Source: Alkalisalibacterium limincola (lineage in GTDB: Bacteria; Pseudomonadota; Gammaproteobacteria; Xanthomonadales; Xanthomonadaceae). From it: a stretch of DNA of 64,000 nt. Each line of letters opens with the position of its first letter. Positions within the stretch are counted from its first letter, which is position 1. The notes under the pieces are model-generated. The model was not told the DNA's origin, did no database searches, and saw only the letters and a list, made by a program, of their open reading frames with translations. The stretch lies in NCBI RefSeq assembly GCF_008017755.1, contig NZ_VRTS01000008.1:62001-126000 (forward strand). The letters are read 5' to 3'. Positions 63,967 to 64,000 of the stretch are shown in pieces. Made by a program: the position numbers and the translations under genes.

Positions 63967-64000
63967 CTGCTCGTTTTGTACCGCTATTCCATGCAATTTG

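Overview
The window is high-GC bacterial DNA (about 70% by eye), densely coded on both strands. Gene content points to a gammaproteobacterium of the Xanthomonadaceae/Lysobacteraceae (Luteimonas/Lysobacter/Xanthomonas-like). The supports are a Xanthomonas-type oleABCD olefin locus, hemD-hemX-hemY, a sigma-54-driven glnA followed by ntrBC, a single-chain indolepyruvate oxidoreductase, and secB-gpsA-trmL. This assignment is an inference. I found no rRNA, tRNA, CRISPR array, insertion sequence or prophage. No stretch longer than about 300 bases lacks a gene; the longest is about 290 bases at 13850-14140.

Layout. 1-2.6 kb: end of an MltB-like lytic transglycosylase, a small membrane protein, and a PQQ sugar dehydrogenase. 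2.5-9.6 kb: a compact cluster that looks like an uncharacterised pteridine- or pyrimidine-derived pathway. It holds a CDP-alcohol phosphotransferase, a zinc-ligand-free dehydrogenase, a degenerate PTPS/QueD-fold protein, a GT4 glycosyltransferase, a methyltransferase, a flippase-like membrane protein, a RibD-type reductase and a GTP cyclohydrolase II with a dead RibB-like domain. 9.6-14.8 kb: YceI, the indolepyruvate oxidoreductase and a TPR protein. 14.9-18.5 kb: a REC-EAL response regulator followed at once by a hybrid histidine kinase. 18.6-27.5 kb: gamma-glutamyltransferase, a lipoprotein S9 peptidase, an AEC transporter, secreted and lipoprotein unknowns, and a Ycf46-like AAA ATPase. 27.6-33.5 kb: gltBD. 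33.7-42.5 kb: orphan ParA, SixA, YceI, phospholipase D-family lipoprotein, thioesterase, acyltransferase, hydrolase, TPR/sulfotransferase-like protein and a YbhB protein. 42.5-46.7 kb: the nitrogen module glnA-ntrB-ntrC with visible NtrC and sigma-54 sites. 46.8-57.4 kb: sodC, GNAT, thiolase, rraB, hemYXD, rhodanese, secB, gpsA, trmL. 57.5-62.7 kb: oleABCD. 62.7-64 kb: an SCP2/UbiJ-like protein and a coiled-coil lipoprotein.

Nitrogen assimilation is well represented: gltBD plus glnA-ntrBC give a full GS/GOGAT pathway and its regulator. OleA, OleB, OleC and OleD supply all four steps from two acyl-CoAs to a long-chain cis-olefin.

Quality caveat. About 20 genes, including essential ones (hemD, hemX, hemY, gltB), carry reading-frame breaks. 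Almost all are explained by loss of one base, or by a one-base length change in a run of six or more C or G. I treat these as probable sequencing or assembly errors and give each such gene its full reconstructed span as a CDS with the break noted.
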